A stretch of 64,000 bases of DNA from Rhynchopus sp. YZ270_cl-10 (GCA_964035575.1 OZ037917.1:186001-250000); one strand, 5' to 3'. Shown: positions 20,288-31,546, counted from the first letter of the stretch. Numbers and translations are program-made. Notes: generated from the letters alone by a model not told the origin.

Positions 20288-20993
20288 TTAAAAAAAAACC
20301 TTTTCTGTCCTTTTTGGCATGATTTGAGGGATACTTAACGAAGGGGAGGGGGAGTGAAGTTTTGAGACAATACTTTTATTTTGTGAATTTCTTTCTGCTT
20401 TTTAGTCATCATGCGAAGTCGGGGGGAGGGGGGAATTTTTTTTTTGGTCTGAGCCTCTGAGCCTGTCACATTATCACAACGACGATATTTTAATTTTCTC
20501 TTTGTGCTTAATTCTATGCCGTAGGTGCAAAGCAATGCCTCATTGAAAAGACTTTTGAAGAAGGAGAATTGATCTGTATCTGGGACTAGGGGGGGTAGCG
20601 GGGTGGGCAAGAGAACCATGACGATATGTACTTACTGTTGGTTACTTTCTCTCTTTCTCTCTTCTCTTTGATGATCAGCAGGGCCGTTAGGCGTTATGGC
20701 ATGATCCCTCTCCCCTCTCCTTCGCTAAGAAAAGACAAGAGGTTGGCACACCTGATAACCCCATTTTGCGTAGTTGTTGCGTGCTTGGTATTTTTTTATT
20801 TCAGGAGTACCAGAGGTGTGTACAATGAACCTCCTGCACTTTGTCACTTTAACAAAGATCATTTCATATACTTTTCTTGAAAGAAAAGAAATGTGTTGGT
20901 GCTCCGGAGGGGGGTCGATATTGACAGGTCGCTGACAGGTCGTTGACTGATTTCCCATAGCGCCAAATGTAAAAAAATAGAAAAGAAAAAGAA

Positions 20994-21040
20994 AAGTTTA
21001 TCAGATGACCCTAAGCCTCGTTTCGTGCTTAGTCATCTTA
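20994..21040 (-). repeat. R1 hairpin repeat with perfect stem
   Basis: Plus strand AAAGTTTATCAGATGACCCT, AAGCCTCGTTTCGTGCTTAG and TCATCTT. On the transcribed strand AGAUGACU pairs with GGUCAUCU and AAGC with GCUU. Position 3 is A-U here where other copies have G-U, a compensatory change. Confidence 0.8.
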
Positions 21041-21152
21041 CTGAAAATGAAATTTTATTGGATCAAAACATAATTTGAACACATCTTGGGACGTTCGGCA
21101 GAAAATCGGGAACTTCGGATATATTTGTCCGGTCCAACAAAAAAATTCCATC

Positions 21153-22085
21153 GTATAATCATCCAAAATCTGCCCAGCCGTATAGAAAAGCCCGATTTTG
21201 GTCTGGTTTTTAGGTTATCCATTTTTCGCTAAAAAAATTGTCCGACCCCGGAATTTTTTCAGATCGCTCCGGAAATTCATACAAGCGCATTTTCGGGGGA
21301 AAAAAATACACCCTCGGTGTCGCAAACGCTTGCGGGCGTGCCCGCAAACATCCTGGAAATTATTAGCCCAATTTTTTTTTTTCGATTTTTATTTATTTTG
21401 AAAGATCGGGTGTAAAAGCGTTCAATTCCGGGGTCGGACGATTTTTTTTACGCACCTGTGGTATTCTGAAGAAAAATCGTGAGGGGGGTGGTTTTCAGTA
21501 GGTTCCTTAAGGTTTCCCTTACCACACCCATTTCCTTAAGGATTTCCCGGGTTTTCCTTCTAATGACCAAGATGTTTCACCTTGACGCAACTTCAAGGAA
21601 GTTTTCGATTTTTTTTTCTTTGGAACGAGGGTTCATAATATCATTCAAATAACGCCGGTTTCGTCTCGCGAAAATTTTTTGACTGTCACTAGTATTTTGT
21701 GTGGAACTCGGCCCGTTTTGCTAAGCAATTTGCCTTGTATTAGTACCTAAAGCCATGGTCTGGTTTTTAGGTAACTTTAACTCCACTAAAGTTTTCGATT
21801 TTTATTTTATTTTATTGGGCGGAGTCCGGAAATGCATACAAGCTAATTTTTTTGGGCGTTTGTTGACACTTTATTTCTTGAGTCACCGATAAGAAAACGA
21901 GAAAAAACTGACACGGCCATTTCAGAAAAAATATTTTTTTTATTTTTTTGAGATTTTTATTTCTTTTGAAAGCGCGGTTTCGAAACGTTCAATTCCGGTG
22001 TCGGACGATAAAAAATATGCATCTCACATTTCTGAGTGAAAAATATGAAAAAGTATACGGCTAGCGAGATTTTGGATGATATACG
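21153..22085. mobile_element. Element with 32-bp terminal inverted repeats
   Basis: Left arm CGTATAATCATCCAAAATCT then GCCCAGCCGTATA. The reverse complement of 22051-22085 gives CGTATATCATCCAAAATCTC then GCTAGCCGTATA. Inside, AATTCCGGGGTCGGAC-type blocks occur near 21241, 21425 and 21990 in both orientations, and the phrase CTGGTTTTTAGGT occurs near 21203 and 21762. No coding capacity; non-autonomous. Confidence 0.6.
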
Positions 22086-22572
22086 GTATACAAAAAAAAC
22101 TAGCTAGGTTCTCTACTGTGCAGAAAAATAGGTGCGCACACAAAAACAGTTTTCTCATTTTCACAAAGACATGATCTAGGCCACCCTTCGCTTTGTACCA
22201 CACAACCAACAAAACCCTGAGATGCAGATGAAGGAAAAAGAGAGAGAGAAAGGGGGACGTTTTCACAACACAACACACTAAAAAAAAACTGACTCACTGA
22301 ACATAAGAACAGAACCAAAAGAGAGGAAAACATGGGGGCGGGCTAGCAAAAAGGAAAGTACATAAAATGCGTGTGTGCGGGAAGTGGGGCAAGGAAAATT
22401 CTCTTTTTGTTGTAAAATTGACAGGAAAAAATCACCATTTTTTGCCAAGAAGACGAGGTTCTACACACAAAAAAATCACCCTTAAAAAACTGTACAGATG
22501 GGGCACCTCATTCGATGGTAGCTTGAATTTTTGTTTTTTTGTTTTTTTTTTGATTTTTTCCTCACCCCTTTC

Positions 22573-23463
22573 TTAACTTCTACAACAACCCCCGGAAGGT
22601 TGCGCAGGGGTTTGAGAAATTGGAACTGATGCGCTGTTGTGCGGGGAGACAACAGGATCAGAGTTGGCGGGTGCAGGGGGGAGGTTGGTTGCAAGTTGGT
22701 GGGCAAGACGGGTAAAGAGCTCATGGACGTTGTGTGCGTCTTTTGCGGAGGTCTCGATCGAGTAGATATCGTTTTCTGCTGCATACTCTTGCGCTTCTTC
22801 GCGGGTGACACGCCGGCAGCTCGGCTCCTGGAGTACTAGGTCCAGCTTGTTCCCTGCAATCACCACAACCAGGTCCTGCTCCGTCCCGCACTGTGCCTCC
22901 AACTCCTCTACCCAGTCCTTCGCCCGCTCAAAGGACCCTGCGCTGGTTACATCATACACAATGATCGCTGCGCTGGCACCTCGGTAGTACATCTTCGCCA
23001 GCGCCTGAATGTGTTGAGAGGTAGGGGGGAGGGGGAGGTGGATGTGGTGTGTTGGTGCATACCCGATAGCGTTCCTGTCCCGCGGTGTCCCAGATGTCGA
23101 GGTTCACCTGGCAGTCAGGCAGAGGGACGGAGTAGTGGAGAAAGGAGGCACCCACGGTGCTCTTCTGGTCGGCGAAGTCATCGTGGATCAGGCGGAATAC
23201 CTAAAAAAAGGGGTGGCGATTTGGGAATTTTTTAAAAAGATATAAAGATTGGATGATGTGTACTGTGAACCGAAGGTCGGATTGGTGGTTTCAACGCTAA
23301 AACGTAGATTTGTCATTTGCCAACTGGCTCACCTTATACGATGTGTTTCTACAATGAAAGTGAAAAGGGGATTGAAAGAGGTGCATACTATACTTGACTT
23401 ACCTACCCCCGTCTCGCCCAGTAGCACGACCTTGAACTTCGTCCCTTGGGTAGACCCTTGCAT
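22573..23463 (-). CDS. Rab5-like small GTPase, three exons
   Basis: GTP-binding switch of the Rab5/21/22 type, expected on endosomal membranes. Exons 23389-23463, 23063-23200 and 22573-23004 encode 214 residues. Introns are 23201-23388 (188 nt, GTATGC...TTTAG) and 23005-23062 (58 nt, GTATGC...TTCAG), both phase 0. All G motifs are visible: GETGVGKSS (P loop), STVGA (switch I), WDTAGQERYR (switch II), GNKLD and ETSAK. The stretch after switch II (ALAKMYYRGASAAIIVYDVT) is typical of Rab5. The protein ends GGCCRS, a C-terminal dicysteine for geranylgeranylation. The first exon starts at the ATG before QGSTQGTKFKVV. The precise Rab subgroup is inferred by eye. Confidence 0.9.
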
Positions 23464-23870
23464 GGCTCCACTGCCGCCAAGGGGCCTCTCCCAGTACCGG
23501 GGGGGTGCGTGTGTGTGGTGTCTCTCGGGGTTAGCGGGACCACACAATCTCCGTGGTGGATGTTTCCTTGTGTAAAACGCCTTTTTTTTTTCTGAGATTT
23601 TTTTGAGGGGGGGTTTTTTGAGAGAGAGAGAGAGAGAGGCAGGTCAATTTTAACTCCATTATTTTCCAATTTTTCACATTTTTGGTTAGAAAAAAAAAAC
23701 CCCTCCAAATTTGGGTGCAGCAGCAGCCCCAAAAAAATATTCTCAAAAAAAGCTAAGAAACAATCATCTTATACGTTGACTTAACACAACCCTCTCGTTT
23801 GGAATGTGTACCAGAACAAAAAAAGACCACTCTATACAAAAAGGAGCAATCCTAAACAAAAGCAGAAAAC
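23464..23870. other. Intergenic spacer
   Basis: Pyrimidine runs and a (CT)n-type run on the minus strand upstream of the Rab gene; nothing else recognised. Confidence 0.4.
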
Positions 23871-24308
23871 TCAACCCCAAAGACGTTTGTCCGTTGTACG
23901 AAGCTCGAAGTTTGAGTACGCATCAATCGGCGCGAGAGTACCGAAGATGCTGCGGCCAGCTTCAAAGGTGGCATCGACCTGCTTTGTGTCGGGCGTCTCG
24001 CTGAGTGCCGCAATCTTCTTCTCAATCGCTTCATCCTGGAAGATGGGTGCAAACAGCACGCCGCTTGGGACCGACGTTGACTCCCAAGGAATTTCGCTTG
24101 TGTACTGAACCTTATCAAGTGTAGTGAGGGGCAAGTAGCGGTACCCAAACCACCGCAAAATCGGGACATATACCGGTTGGTATGGAGCAGCGGACAGATC
24201 CACCGTCGCACGGTAGAGATCGCGGTCACGTCGTCCCCCGTTCTCTGTTGTGTAGCCGTATGCAAAGCCTCCAGTCAACACTGCCCCGGTCATAAGCAAT
24301 TTTGCCAT
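23871..24308 (-). CDS. Small hypothetical protein, possibly mitochondrial
   Basis: 145 residues from the ATG of MAKLLMTG. The open frame extends 37 codons further, but that part is a Ser/Leu/Pro translation of a (CT)n tract leading to CCCCTACAG (AG at 24323-24324), so the downstream ATG is preferred. The N-terminus has a short hydrophobic stretch (LLMTGAVLTGGFAYGY) and then a soluble, Tyr- and Pro-containing sequence (AAPYQPVYVPILRWFGYRYL). A membrane-anchored or mitochondrial subunit is conceivable. I do not recognise the family. No intron. Confidence 0.65.
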   Translation of the reverse strand: MAKLLMTGAVLTGGFAYGYTTENGGRRDRDLYRATVDLSAAPYQPVYVPILRWFGYRYLPLTTLDKVQYTSEIPWESTSVPSGVLFAPIFQDEAIEKKIAALSETPDTKQVDATFEAGRSIFGTLAPIDAYSNFELRTTDKRLWG

Positions 24309-24322
24309 CTCCCCAATCGTTT

Positions 24323-24324
24323 CT
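24323..24324 (-). promoter_or_regulatory. Likely splice (trans-splice) acceptor
   Basis: A long CT tract on the minus strand followed by TTCCCAGCTTATCCCCTACAG, 14 nt before the ATG at 24308. Confidence 0.5.
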
Positions 24325-24778
24325 GTAGGGGATAAGCTGGGAAGAAAAGGAGAGAGAGAGAGAGAGAGATAAAAGGTTGACTTTGAAATAGAACAGGTCG
24401 TGGCTGTACCTTGGTACAATGACCGGCTGTACCGGGGTGGTTAGTCAAGGCATGGGATATTTTTGAAGATGAGACATCTATTTCGCCATCTTCTCTGCAG
24501 AAACGAAGAAAAAAAAATCAGGCAGAAAAATTGTGCCCAGAAGAGTTCCTCTGGGGGTGGGAGCTGGTCGGTTTGAAGAGAAAAAAAAAAAGGGAAGGGA
24601 AGGTAGGTTTTGTTTATCTCTCTGTCATCTAAATGCTATAGCGGAAGGGAAGGGCGTGCGAGGTGCGAGAGAGAGAGGGGGTCCGGAGGTGAAGATGGTT
24701 ATGTGCATTCTGAGGCAGAGGAAGAGGAAGGAGTGAGAGCTTGGACGGTTGAGGGGAAAAAAACAAAAAAAAAAAAAA

Positions 24779-24818
24779 AGTTTATAAGATGATCCTAAGC
24801 CTCTCAAAAGGGGGTCAC
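24779..24818 (-). repeat. R1 repeat, partial
   Basis: Plus strand AGTTTATAAGATGATCCTAA then GCCTCTC, followed by a degenerate right arm GGGGTCAC. Confidence 0.65.
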
Positions 24819-25771
24819 GTCAAAAATTATTTGCTATTCCAACTGCTGCAAAAGACATTATCTTTTTACAGCATTCAACAGCGATTTTTATTTTTATTTT
24901 TTGGTGTGTTTTTGGAAAAAAATTGGGCGTTGGCGGGTTGGGAACGAGAAATGGAGGAGAGGAGTGAATGAGATGACGGTGGAGATGAGAGATGAGAGGC
25001 GGAAGGCGGAGGTGTGAGAAGGGCAGGGCGGAGTGAGTGAGAGTAGGAGGCAGGTGGAGCAGGAGCAGGAGGGCGTGCGAGAAAGAGGGAAAGAGAGAGA
25101 GAGAGAGCAAGAAGAAAAGAGGAGCTACCCATGTCTTCGGTTAAATAAGGTACATTTCTCTCTCATTTCTGGTTGTGGTTGTTGCAACATTTAAAAAAAA
25201 AAAGATGTCATACTTCCAGGAGAAAGCAAAAAATTAATAAATTGGTTTGCTCAAAAAGACCGGAAACAAAAAATCAAGAATTTTTTTTTCCAATCCCACC
25301 AAAACACCCAAAAACATCCCGTCCTGGATGTTTTTTTTTAGTGTTGATTTTATAAAGTATTGAGGGGAGGGGAAGAGAAAAAAAAAACATTTTTTTTTTT
25401 TTTGTGTTGGGAAATTACTAAGTTGTTCCGTCTTTTTTTTTTTCTGTTTTGTTTTCTTCCTTCCGAATTCCTTTTTTTTTAAGTATCGGCAATCACCTAT
25501 CCGAGGACGGGTTTCTGTACAACAAAAGTGAAGTTGATAGTGCAAACAAAGAAGAAGAGGGAAGAAGGCGTTGTTGATTGTTTTTGCTTCATTCTCAAGT
25601 GGGTTGCCCTGCAACAACAACAAAGACGTCGCTACTGTTGCTTCAACGAAAGAGAAGAGGGTGCCAAAAAAAATTTAAACAAGGCAAGATGAGTGTTAGT
25701 GTACACCCCCCAGCCATTTCGAGGACGCAATGAACCCTGTGAACGTAATGATGGGCAACACCTCTCCTAAG

Positions 25772-25900
25772 GGTGGCAGTATTGTGATGGGAGCCCATTG
25801 GAATACGCAAAATACATCAAAATACATCACAATTCAGTACTGTGATGTATTTTGATGTATTTTGCGTATTCCAATGGGCTCCCATCACAATACTGCCACC
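25772..25900. mobile_element. Perfect foldback element, 59-bp arms
   Basis: Left arm 25772-25830 and right arm 25842-25900 are exact reverse complements over 59 bp, around the 11-nt spacer AATTCAGTACT. The outer end reads GGTGGCAGTATTGTGATGGG. No clear target duplication. Perfect arms imply recent origin, or they may be an assembly or replication artefact of foldback DNA. Confidence 0.85.
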
Positions 25901-26398
25901 ATTAACCTCCCTTCCCTACTCCCTACCCTTGCCCTCCCAATGCAGACCATCCTTTTAATAATGGTTTCCTGTGTGCAAGGCAAAAGAAAGAAAAACACCG
26001 AAGAACAAATCCAGGGGGTGGGGGGAAAAAATGACAAATGTTATGTGCGAGAGTTCTAAAATGCGATTTCGGGGGGGAAGGGGGGGAACTGTAAAACCCC
26101 GTAGTACGTTTTAGAAAAAACTCGCGCAGCCCGTTTGAACCTCTCTTTGCGTTGCGATCGATCGCCCTGAACTCCCATCCCACCCCACCCACCGTGACCC
26201 CACCCCTCCAAAGTTTTAAAAAAGCCCCTTCCCCGGCACCTCTACGGTCGTCCCACCCTCAACTCCCCTTTTATTTGCTATACAGGTGTCAGAAACACGG
26301 GCATAACCAAAAAGGAAAAAGTGAAAGTTCAAGGAAGATACCCGTCTCACCGCTCACAGGGCGGGTATCTTAGGGAAACGGGGGGGGAAACAAGATGC

Positions 26399-27457
26399 CT
26401 ACTGGCACATGAAGGTCTCCTGGCACACGACCTGGCCGGACGCGTTGGTCATGAGGTATTCCACTCTGCGCTGTCTGTGGGCAGGGGCGAGGGTGTGGGG
26501 AGAAAAAAGAAAAATAAAATTGGCTTGACAAAAAGCCCTCTCGTGAACAGTGCACCTTTGTACTTGGCACATATGGCGCACCGAATAAACTCTCACCATG
26601 CGGTCCTACATCCATTTCGTGGGTTTCGTGGATTACATCAAAAGACTCCCAAGCCTCATTGAAAACAAGAGGCATCGAGAAGGTACCGATGATATGACCC
26701 TCCCAGGTAAAAAAAAACAGTGGGTGGACATACTTGTTGTGCACGGAGCACATGCCGAGGCCGCCTGTATCTGCGGACTTGGTCTTGCACTGGTCGGTGT
26801 CCTTGCAGACCCACATGCCGGTGGGGTTCATCTGCAGGGACTGGAGGGAGCGCTTCTTCTGGTGCACGCTGCAGAGCTGCTGCTGGATACCTCCTCCTCC
26901 TGCGACACGCGCGCCACCCATGCCGAAGGCACGGCCACCACCCTGTCCACCGATGAGGCCAAGAAGCGCCTCGTTGGACATGCCCATCGAGCCGTAGGGG
27001 TTGAACTGGTTCCCCATCTGGATCTGCTGCAGCAGCTGTGCGCTCTGGTCGGGCTGCTCGCCTGCCACCTTGCAGCGTGCCTCAGGCAGGCACTCCCACT
27101 GCGGGCCCGACACCGTCGACACCTGGTACAGCTGTGTCGGGCCACGGCGCTTGCCGTGTGCGTGGCAGACCTCTGCCTGCTCGGGGTGGATGATCGCGTG
27201 TCCGGCAGCAGCCAGTTCCCTGGAGGTGCGCACACCCGGGGGTGCCTGCGCCATCTGTCCTCCAGGTCCTCCAGTGGCGGTGGTCTTGCAGGGGTTGATG
27301 GATTTGCAGCTGTGGGAAAGTTGTGTAGACATGATAAAGGATGTGGGATGTGGGGAACATACCGGTACTCACCGGGGGAAACCTCGTCAAGGTTGACAAG
27401 GGTGCGGCTCTTTCCGTGAACAGAGCATCTCATGGAGCCAGCACCGGCAGCGGCCAT
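26399..27457 (-). CDS. CxxH-module protein A, three exons
   Basis: Exons 27363-27457, 26734-27309 and 26399-26474 give 248 residues. Introns are 27310-27362 (53 nt) and 26475-26733 (259 nt), both GTATGT...ACAG. Four modules follow one plan: C-x2-H-x-K-x-R, a short Leu segment, then a Trp/Tyr-x-C-x4-5-C pair. They are CSVHGKSR...YRCKSINPC, CHAHGKRR...WECLPEARC, CSVHQKKR...WVCKDTDQC and CSVHNKQR...VVCQETFMC. Each module therefore offers C, H, C and C and looks like a small zinc-binding unit, probably for nucleic acid or protein. Linkers are Gly/Met/Gln-rich. The large second intron contains an R5 repeat. It is a paralogue of the gene at 30189-31209. I cannot name the family with certainty. Confidence 0.8.
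26516..26642 (-). repeat. R5 dispersed repeat inside an intron
   Basis: Plus strand AAGCCCTCTCGTGAACAGTG, CACCTTTG, CCATGCGGTCCTACATCCAT and TTCGTGG match R5 at 50433-50550, with a divergent centre. It lies wholly within intron 2 (26475-26733) of the CxxH-module gene A. Confidence 0.75.
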
Positions 27458-27594
27458 TGTTGATAAAAGAGGTTTTGTGTGTGTGTGCTGTGGCGTGTTG
27501 CGTTGGTGGGGAAAGACAAAAAAAGAGCGGTCCCATGCCTCGTTTTCTAATTAAAGACGAATAATGGGTCAATGCCAACGCTGAGAGATCAGGT

Positions 27595-27632
<38 letters not shown>

Positions 27633-28120
27633 CTTAAGGTAGCCAAAATGCCTCGTCTTCTAATCAAAGACGCGCATGAATGGACCCAATGAGATTCCTT
27701 CTGTCCCTACCTACTATCTGGCGAAACAGCAGTCAAGGGAACGGACTTGGGAGGAGGAGAAAAGAAACTGCCAGTACTATGGTGTGAGGAGAGGGGAGGG
27801 GAGGGGCATATAAACGAGAGGGTGTCGTGGTGTTGTTCTTCTTTTTAGATTTCCCCCAACGGTTCCATCTCCCAATTGTATTTTGTTGTGTTTTTTTTGT
27901 GTTTTTTTTTTAATTTGTTTTTGCTGTTTTTTTCTCTCGTTCGTGTATGAGTGTGGGTTTTTTTTTGTTTTTGTTTTTCTTCCTCAAAAAACGTACAATT
28001 CAAGTGTTCCCTCGTTCGCAACGTTGAACCCACGGTGGGTATTGTTGTTTCCCGCCCCCCTTTTTTTGTGTTGGAATAGTGTAGTTTGCAACCTTTTTTG
28101 TGCAAAATCTGCATTTTTTT

Positions 28121-28226
28121 TTGTTGTATCGACAATCACGTTATACCTACGTGGTATAACGATTTGTACTCAATATCGGCCGAAGCCTATGTACTACAGA
28201 AGGTATAGACGCAGATCATCCTCAAC
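28121..28226 (-). repeat. R4 dispersed repeat, copy 2
   Basis: Plus strand TTGTTGTATCGACAATCACG, with a clean GTTATACC/GGTATAAC hairpin (28140-28160), then GGCCGAAGCCTATGTACTAC and a 3' end AGACGCAGATCATCCTCAAC. Confidence 0.8.
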
Positions 28227-28463
28227 CTTAAGAGTTTTTTTTTTTCTTTTTGCATTTTTCCTTCCCCCACCCGTTTTCCCCGTACTGTATGGAGCAGAAC
28301 CTGAAAAGTGATAGTGGAAATTGTCTCCACTACCATTTTCTTTTTCACCCATACTCTGTTGTGTTTTGCATTCCATTCGGAGAATGACTAATGGAGCTAG
28401 CAGAAGAAGCATTTCAACATAATATAATGCAATCAATAAATTGACAGAAGAAGAAAAACAAGA

Positions 28464-28557
28464 GAAGTTTGAACAGTGCAAAACGCCTCACCGTTCATGG
28501 ACGCAAAGCACTTGGTTCTCCGTGGGTCATCCAACCCTCAGAGAGCACTTCATTGGT
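28464..28557 (-). repeat. R3 dispersed repeat, long form
   Basis: Shares the GTGCAAAACGCCTCACCGTT start, the CTTGGTTCTCCGTGGGT centre and a 3' part CACTTCATTGGTATGCAC with 35216-35330, giving a full-length unit of about 95-115 bp. Confidence 0.75.
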
Positions 28558-29509
28558 ATGCACTAAAAATATAGCAAAAAAAAAGGCAAAAAAAAAATGT
28601 GCTCAAGGAGACACATCTTTGGGGAGAGGAGGAAGGAGAAAAGAGGGGGAACAGAGTTGGCTTGAAAATGCAGAGCCTGGTGTGATCACCCAAACGGATT
28701 CTCCGTGGTTCCCCCGAAGGTGCTCCGCAAATCTTAATATAGCCCGAAACAGTTCTCCGTGGTTCCCCCGTGGTTCTTCCGTGGGTTGTCCATGGGTTGT
28801 CCGTACCCCCTGAATCACACCAGAGCCCCCTTCTCGTGACTGAACAACGAAACAAAGTTTGAAAACTGCATATACACCTTTCGTACAGACGCAAGCAATG
28901 GGTCAAACGGTCAAAAATTTTACCAAAAAAGATGACAGGAGGTGGCAAGTGGCAGTAGTAGACCCACAAAAATCACAAAGAAAATTCAAAAACTTACTTG
29001 AGATTTTTTTTTTTGTGATCTGCTCCAGCAGGCATCCCATAACATCCATAAAAAGGCAAAAAAAAGCGTTTTCTTCAAGGGGAGATCACTAAATATAAGT
29101 TTCATAGTTTACTTATACTGTCTATTCGAAAGAGAAAAGCACACAAAGGACGTTCAAAAACGACTAAAAAAAGTTGGTAATAGATGAACCCCAGCCACCC
29201 ATGCTATATATGACATGTTACTTCCACCTCCAAAAAATATTTGGAAAAAAAAAAATGCGATGAATAAAATGCCCTGGGAGTTGGACAGATTGACATCAAA
29301 AAAATAAAACACCGGGAGAGCTCCTCAGTGCTTTAAAAAAAAACAAAACAAAAAAAACACAGAATTTCCAAAAAATAAAACAACACCAGCCCCACCTTCA
29401 TTTCCCCCCCATCCATTTGTAATTAAAAAACTGTTCTTAAGAAAACACCATAACAAAAATCATTTTTTTTTTTTGACACTTTCACTTCTCTATGTTTTTG
29501 TTCTTCAAA

Positions 29510-29594
29510 CCATCTGATTTTTACTCCGCATACAGGCGCGTATAGGACCGTATGCGCGCTGTACGCGCCTATACACGGAGTAATAATCAGGTGG
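29510..29594. mobile_element. Small foldback related to 6871-7053
   Basis: 85 bp. ACCATCTGATTTTTACTCCG at the left faces the reverse complement ACCACCTGATTATTACTCCG at the right, with AGGCGCGTATA-type inner arms. The core TTTTTAC(C/T)CCGC is shared with the larger element. Confidence 0.7.
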
Positions 29595-30188
29595 TCAATG
29601 CTCATTTCCCTCGCAAAAAAAAAAGAAAAAAAGGCAACCCAAAAACACACTAACTGTATTATAACAACATAAAAGGATATAAAAACATTTTTCTTCCATT
29701 CATTCACGACTATATTTTTTCTCACAAGATGACCCTCGTTTACTTTTTTTGTTTTGTTTTTGTTTCTTTTGTATTTTTGAAAAATTCAAAAATCAGCACC
29801 TTTTCGCAAAAAAGCTTTTATTTAGCTTGCTTCAATGCTATAAGCTGCATTTCTGAGGCACAGGCAATGACCACCTGTCAATAAACAGGCTCTGTACCCG
29901 AAAAGGAAAAAGGAGTATATTTTTTGATAAAAACGGGGTTTTTTTTTTCCGCACGGGTTTTGGTTTTTTCTTGTTTTAAAAAAAAGGGTACCAACCCGTC
30001 GGCGGACGCAATAAAGGAAAACAACAAAGGAAACGTTGGCAAGATGAGCGTAAGCCTCGCATGCTATATGCCACCTACAAAACAAAGCCATTGCATATAT
30101 TAAAAAAAAGGGTAAATAATCAAACAGAATAACAGACCCACCACCACCACCACCACCCCCCTCCGCCTCTATTTCACGTTACCGTTGC

Positions 30189-31209
30189 TTATGTGCGCAC
30201 CTGGCATTCTCTTCCTGGGGCACACTGGAACGTCCCTTCGCTGCCTTCTTGCGGGACGAGGTACATGACTTTCCGTGACCTGCAGGGTGTTTTGTTGTAT
30301 TTTGCTCCATTATTCAGCCATTTTCGTGACCACAAAGAGCCAAAGAGTGGTTTTGTTGTACATACTTTCCGTGGATCGTGCAGAAGCCCATTGAAGGGTC
30401 TGTGTACGTCGCGTCCCCTGTGTTCGGCGCCTTCTCCTTGCACGCCTCGTTAGGCTTGCATTGGTACTGCCCTGTGGCCATGTTCATTTCAAGGCACGTC
30501 GCACTACGCTTCTTCCTGTGTGTCGCACACCAGTCTGCGCCTGCATCGGCACCGCCACCGTACCCCATGTTGAACCCGTACTGTCCTCCGCCCTTCCCGC
30601 CCTTGCCCCCGTACCGCGGGTACTGCCCACCCCCGCCGTAGTAGCGGTCTGCAGGTGGGTGGCCCTTCCCGCCTGCACCGCCTGGGGGGGACACCTTGCA
30701 CCGCGACTCCACAAGGCACTCCCACTGGGGGCCTGCTGCGGTCATGACCTGGGGTAGGGGGTGTGGTGGGTTGTATATGCAAAAGATGGACATACCTGGT
30801 AGAGCTGGCGTGGGGAGCGCTTCTTCCCGTGTGCGTGGCACACCTCTGCCTCCTCCGGGTGCACGATGGAGTGCCCCTGTGCGATTAGTTGCGCTGTCGA
30901 CTGGCTGCCCCCACCGTACCCACCCTTCTTCCCGCCCCCGTACGCCGCAGCGTCACCTGCAAATGCATAGGAGTTCTGTTCGGTTAACGCTGACTTGCAT
31001 GCGCTTGCGGCTCTGCACCTGAAATGTGAAGAGGGTGTGTAGGAACGTAGGAAGGAGAGAGACAGAAAGAGAGTTGAAGGGTGAATGTTGTGTGTGGGGG
31101 GGGATGCGGGGGGAGGAGGGAACCGCACGTACCTGTACTTCCCGTTTCCAATGTGGTCAAGATTCGCAACAGTTCTGAACTTCCCGTGCTCCTCACACCG
31201 TTCGGACAT
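30189..31209 (-). CDS. CxxH-module protein B, four exons
   Basis: Exons 31133-31209, 30796-31018, 30366-30748 and 30189-30279 give 257 residues. Introns are 31019-31132 (114 nt, GTACGT...TTCAG), 30749-30795 (47 nt, GTATGT...CCAG) and 30280-30365 (86 nt, GTATGT...GCAG). Four modules match paralogue A: CEEHGKFR...YRCRAASAC, CHAHGKKR...WECLVESRC, CATHRKKR...YQCKPNEAC and CTIHGKSR...FQCAPGREC. Between modules 2 and 3 is a Gly/Tyr/Lys-rich linker (YGGGGQYPRYGG) like that of RNA-binding proteins. Intron positions before the final module and in the first module correspond to those of gene A, so the pair arose by duplication of an already split gene. Product role inferred only as zinc- and possibly RNA-binding. 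Confidence 0.8.
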
Positions 31210-31546
31210 TGTGTCAGCCTTTCCTGTCTGGTGGGGTGTCGGGGTGGTCGGGTATGCTGATGCTGCTTCAGATCGCATTGATGAGTCATGCGATGCACGC
31301 AAATGAGATCTGAGAGAGGGCAGATAGATGTACCCATTGAAGGGCTTTCTTTTGCAGAGGTCGTTGTGTTGCAAACGCTCTGTATATAGAACGTTGTTGT
31401 CCTCACGTACGTAACAAAAATATGTGGGATGTGGTTCCGGTCTGGTGGAGCTAATAAAACACACGTCAATCTGCAATTTTTTTCTTTGAACAGTTTTGTA
31501 AACCAATACTTTGTGTAACCACTCGCATTTTTTTAGTTTTTTTTTT

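Larger units (their letters stand above)
20288..22572. other. Intergenic spacer, AT-rich, with inverted-repeat element
   Basis: No gene supported. An R1 copy (20994-21040) and a 0.93-kb element with inverted ends (21153-22085) are present. Confidence 0.5.
24309..26398. other. Intergenic spacer
   Basis: No gene supported. A partial R5 stretch (about 24407-24440), an R1 copy (24779-24818), a fragment of R3-type sequence (25524-25545) and a perfect foldback (25772-25900) are present. Confidence 0.5.
27458..30188. other. Long intergenic spacer
   Basis: No gene supported. Carries R4 (28121-28226), R3 (28464-28557 and a partial copy near 28853-28900), a foldback (29510-29594), and partial R1 stretches near 29716-29738 and 30036-30075. 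Confidence 0.5.

Noticed and set aside
23321-23336. A 16-nt micro-exon inside Rab intron 1 (AG...GTGAGC borders)
   Set aside because: It introduces a stop or removes the GKS motif; direct joining of SSI to VFRLIHDDF gives a full Rab.
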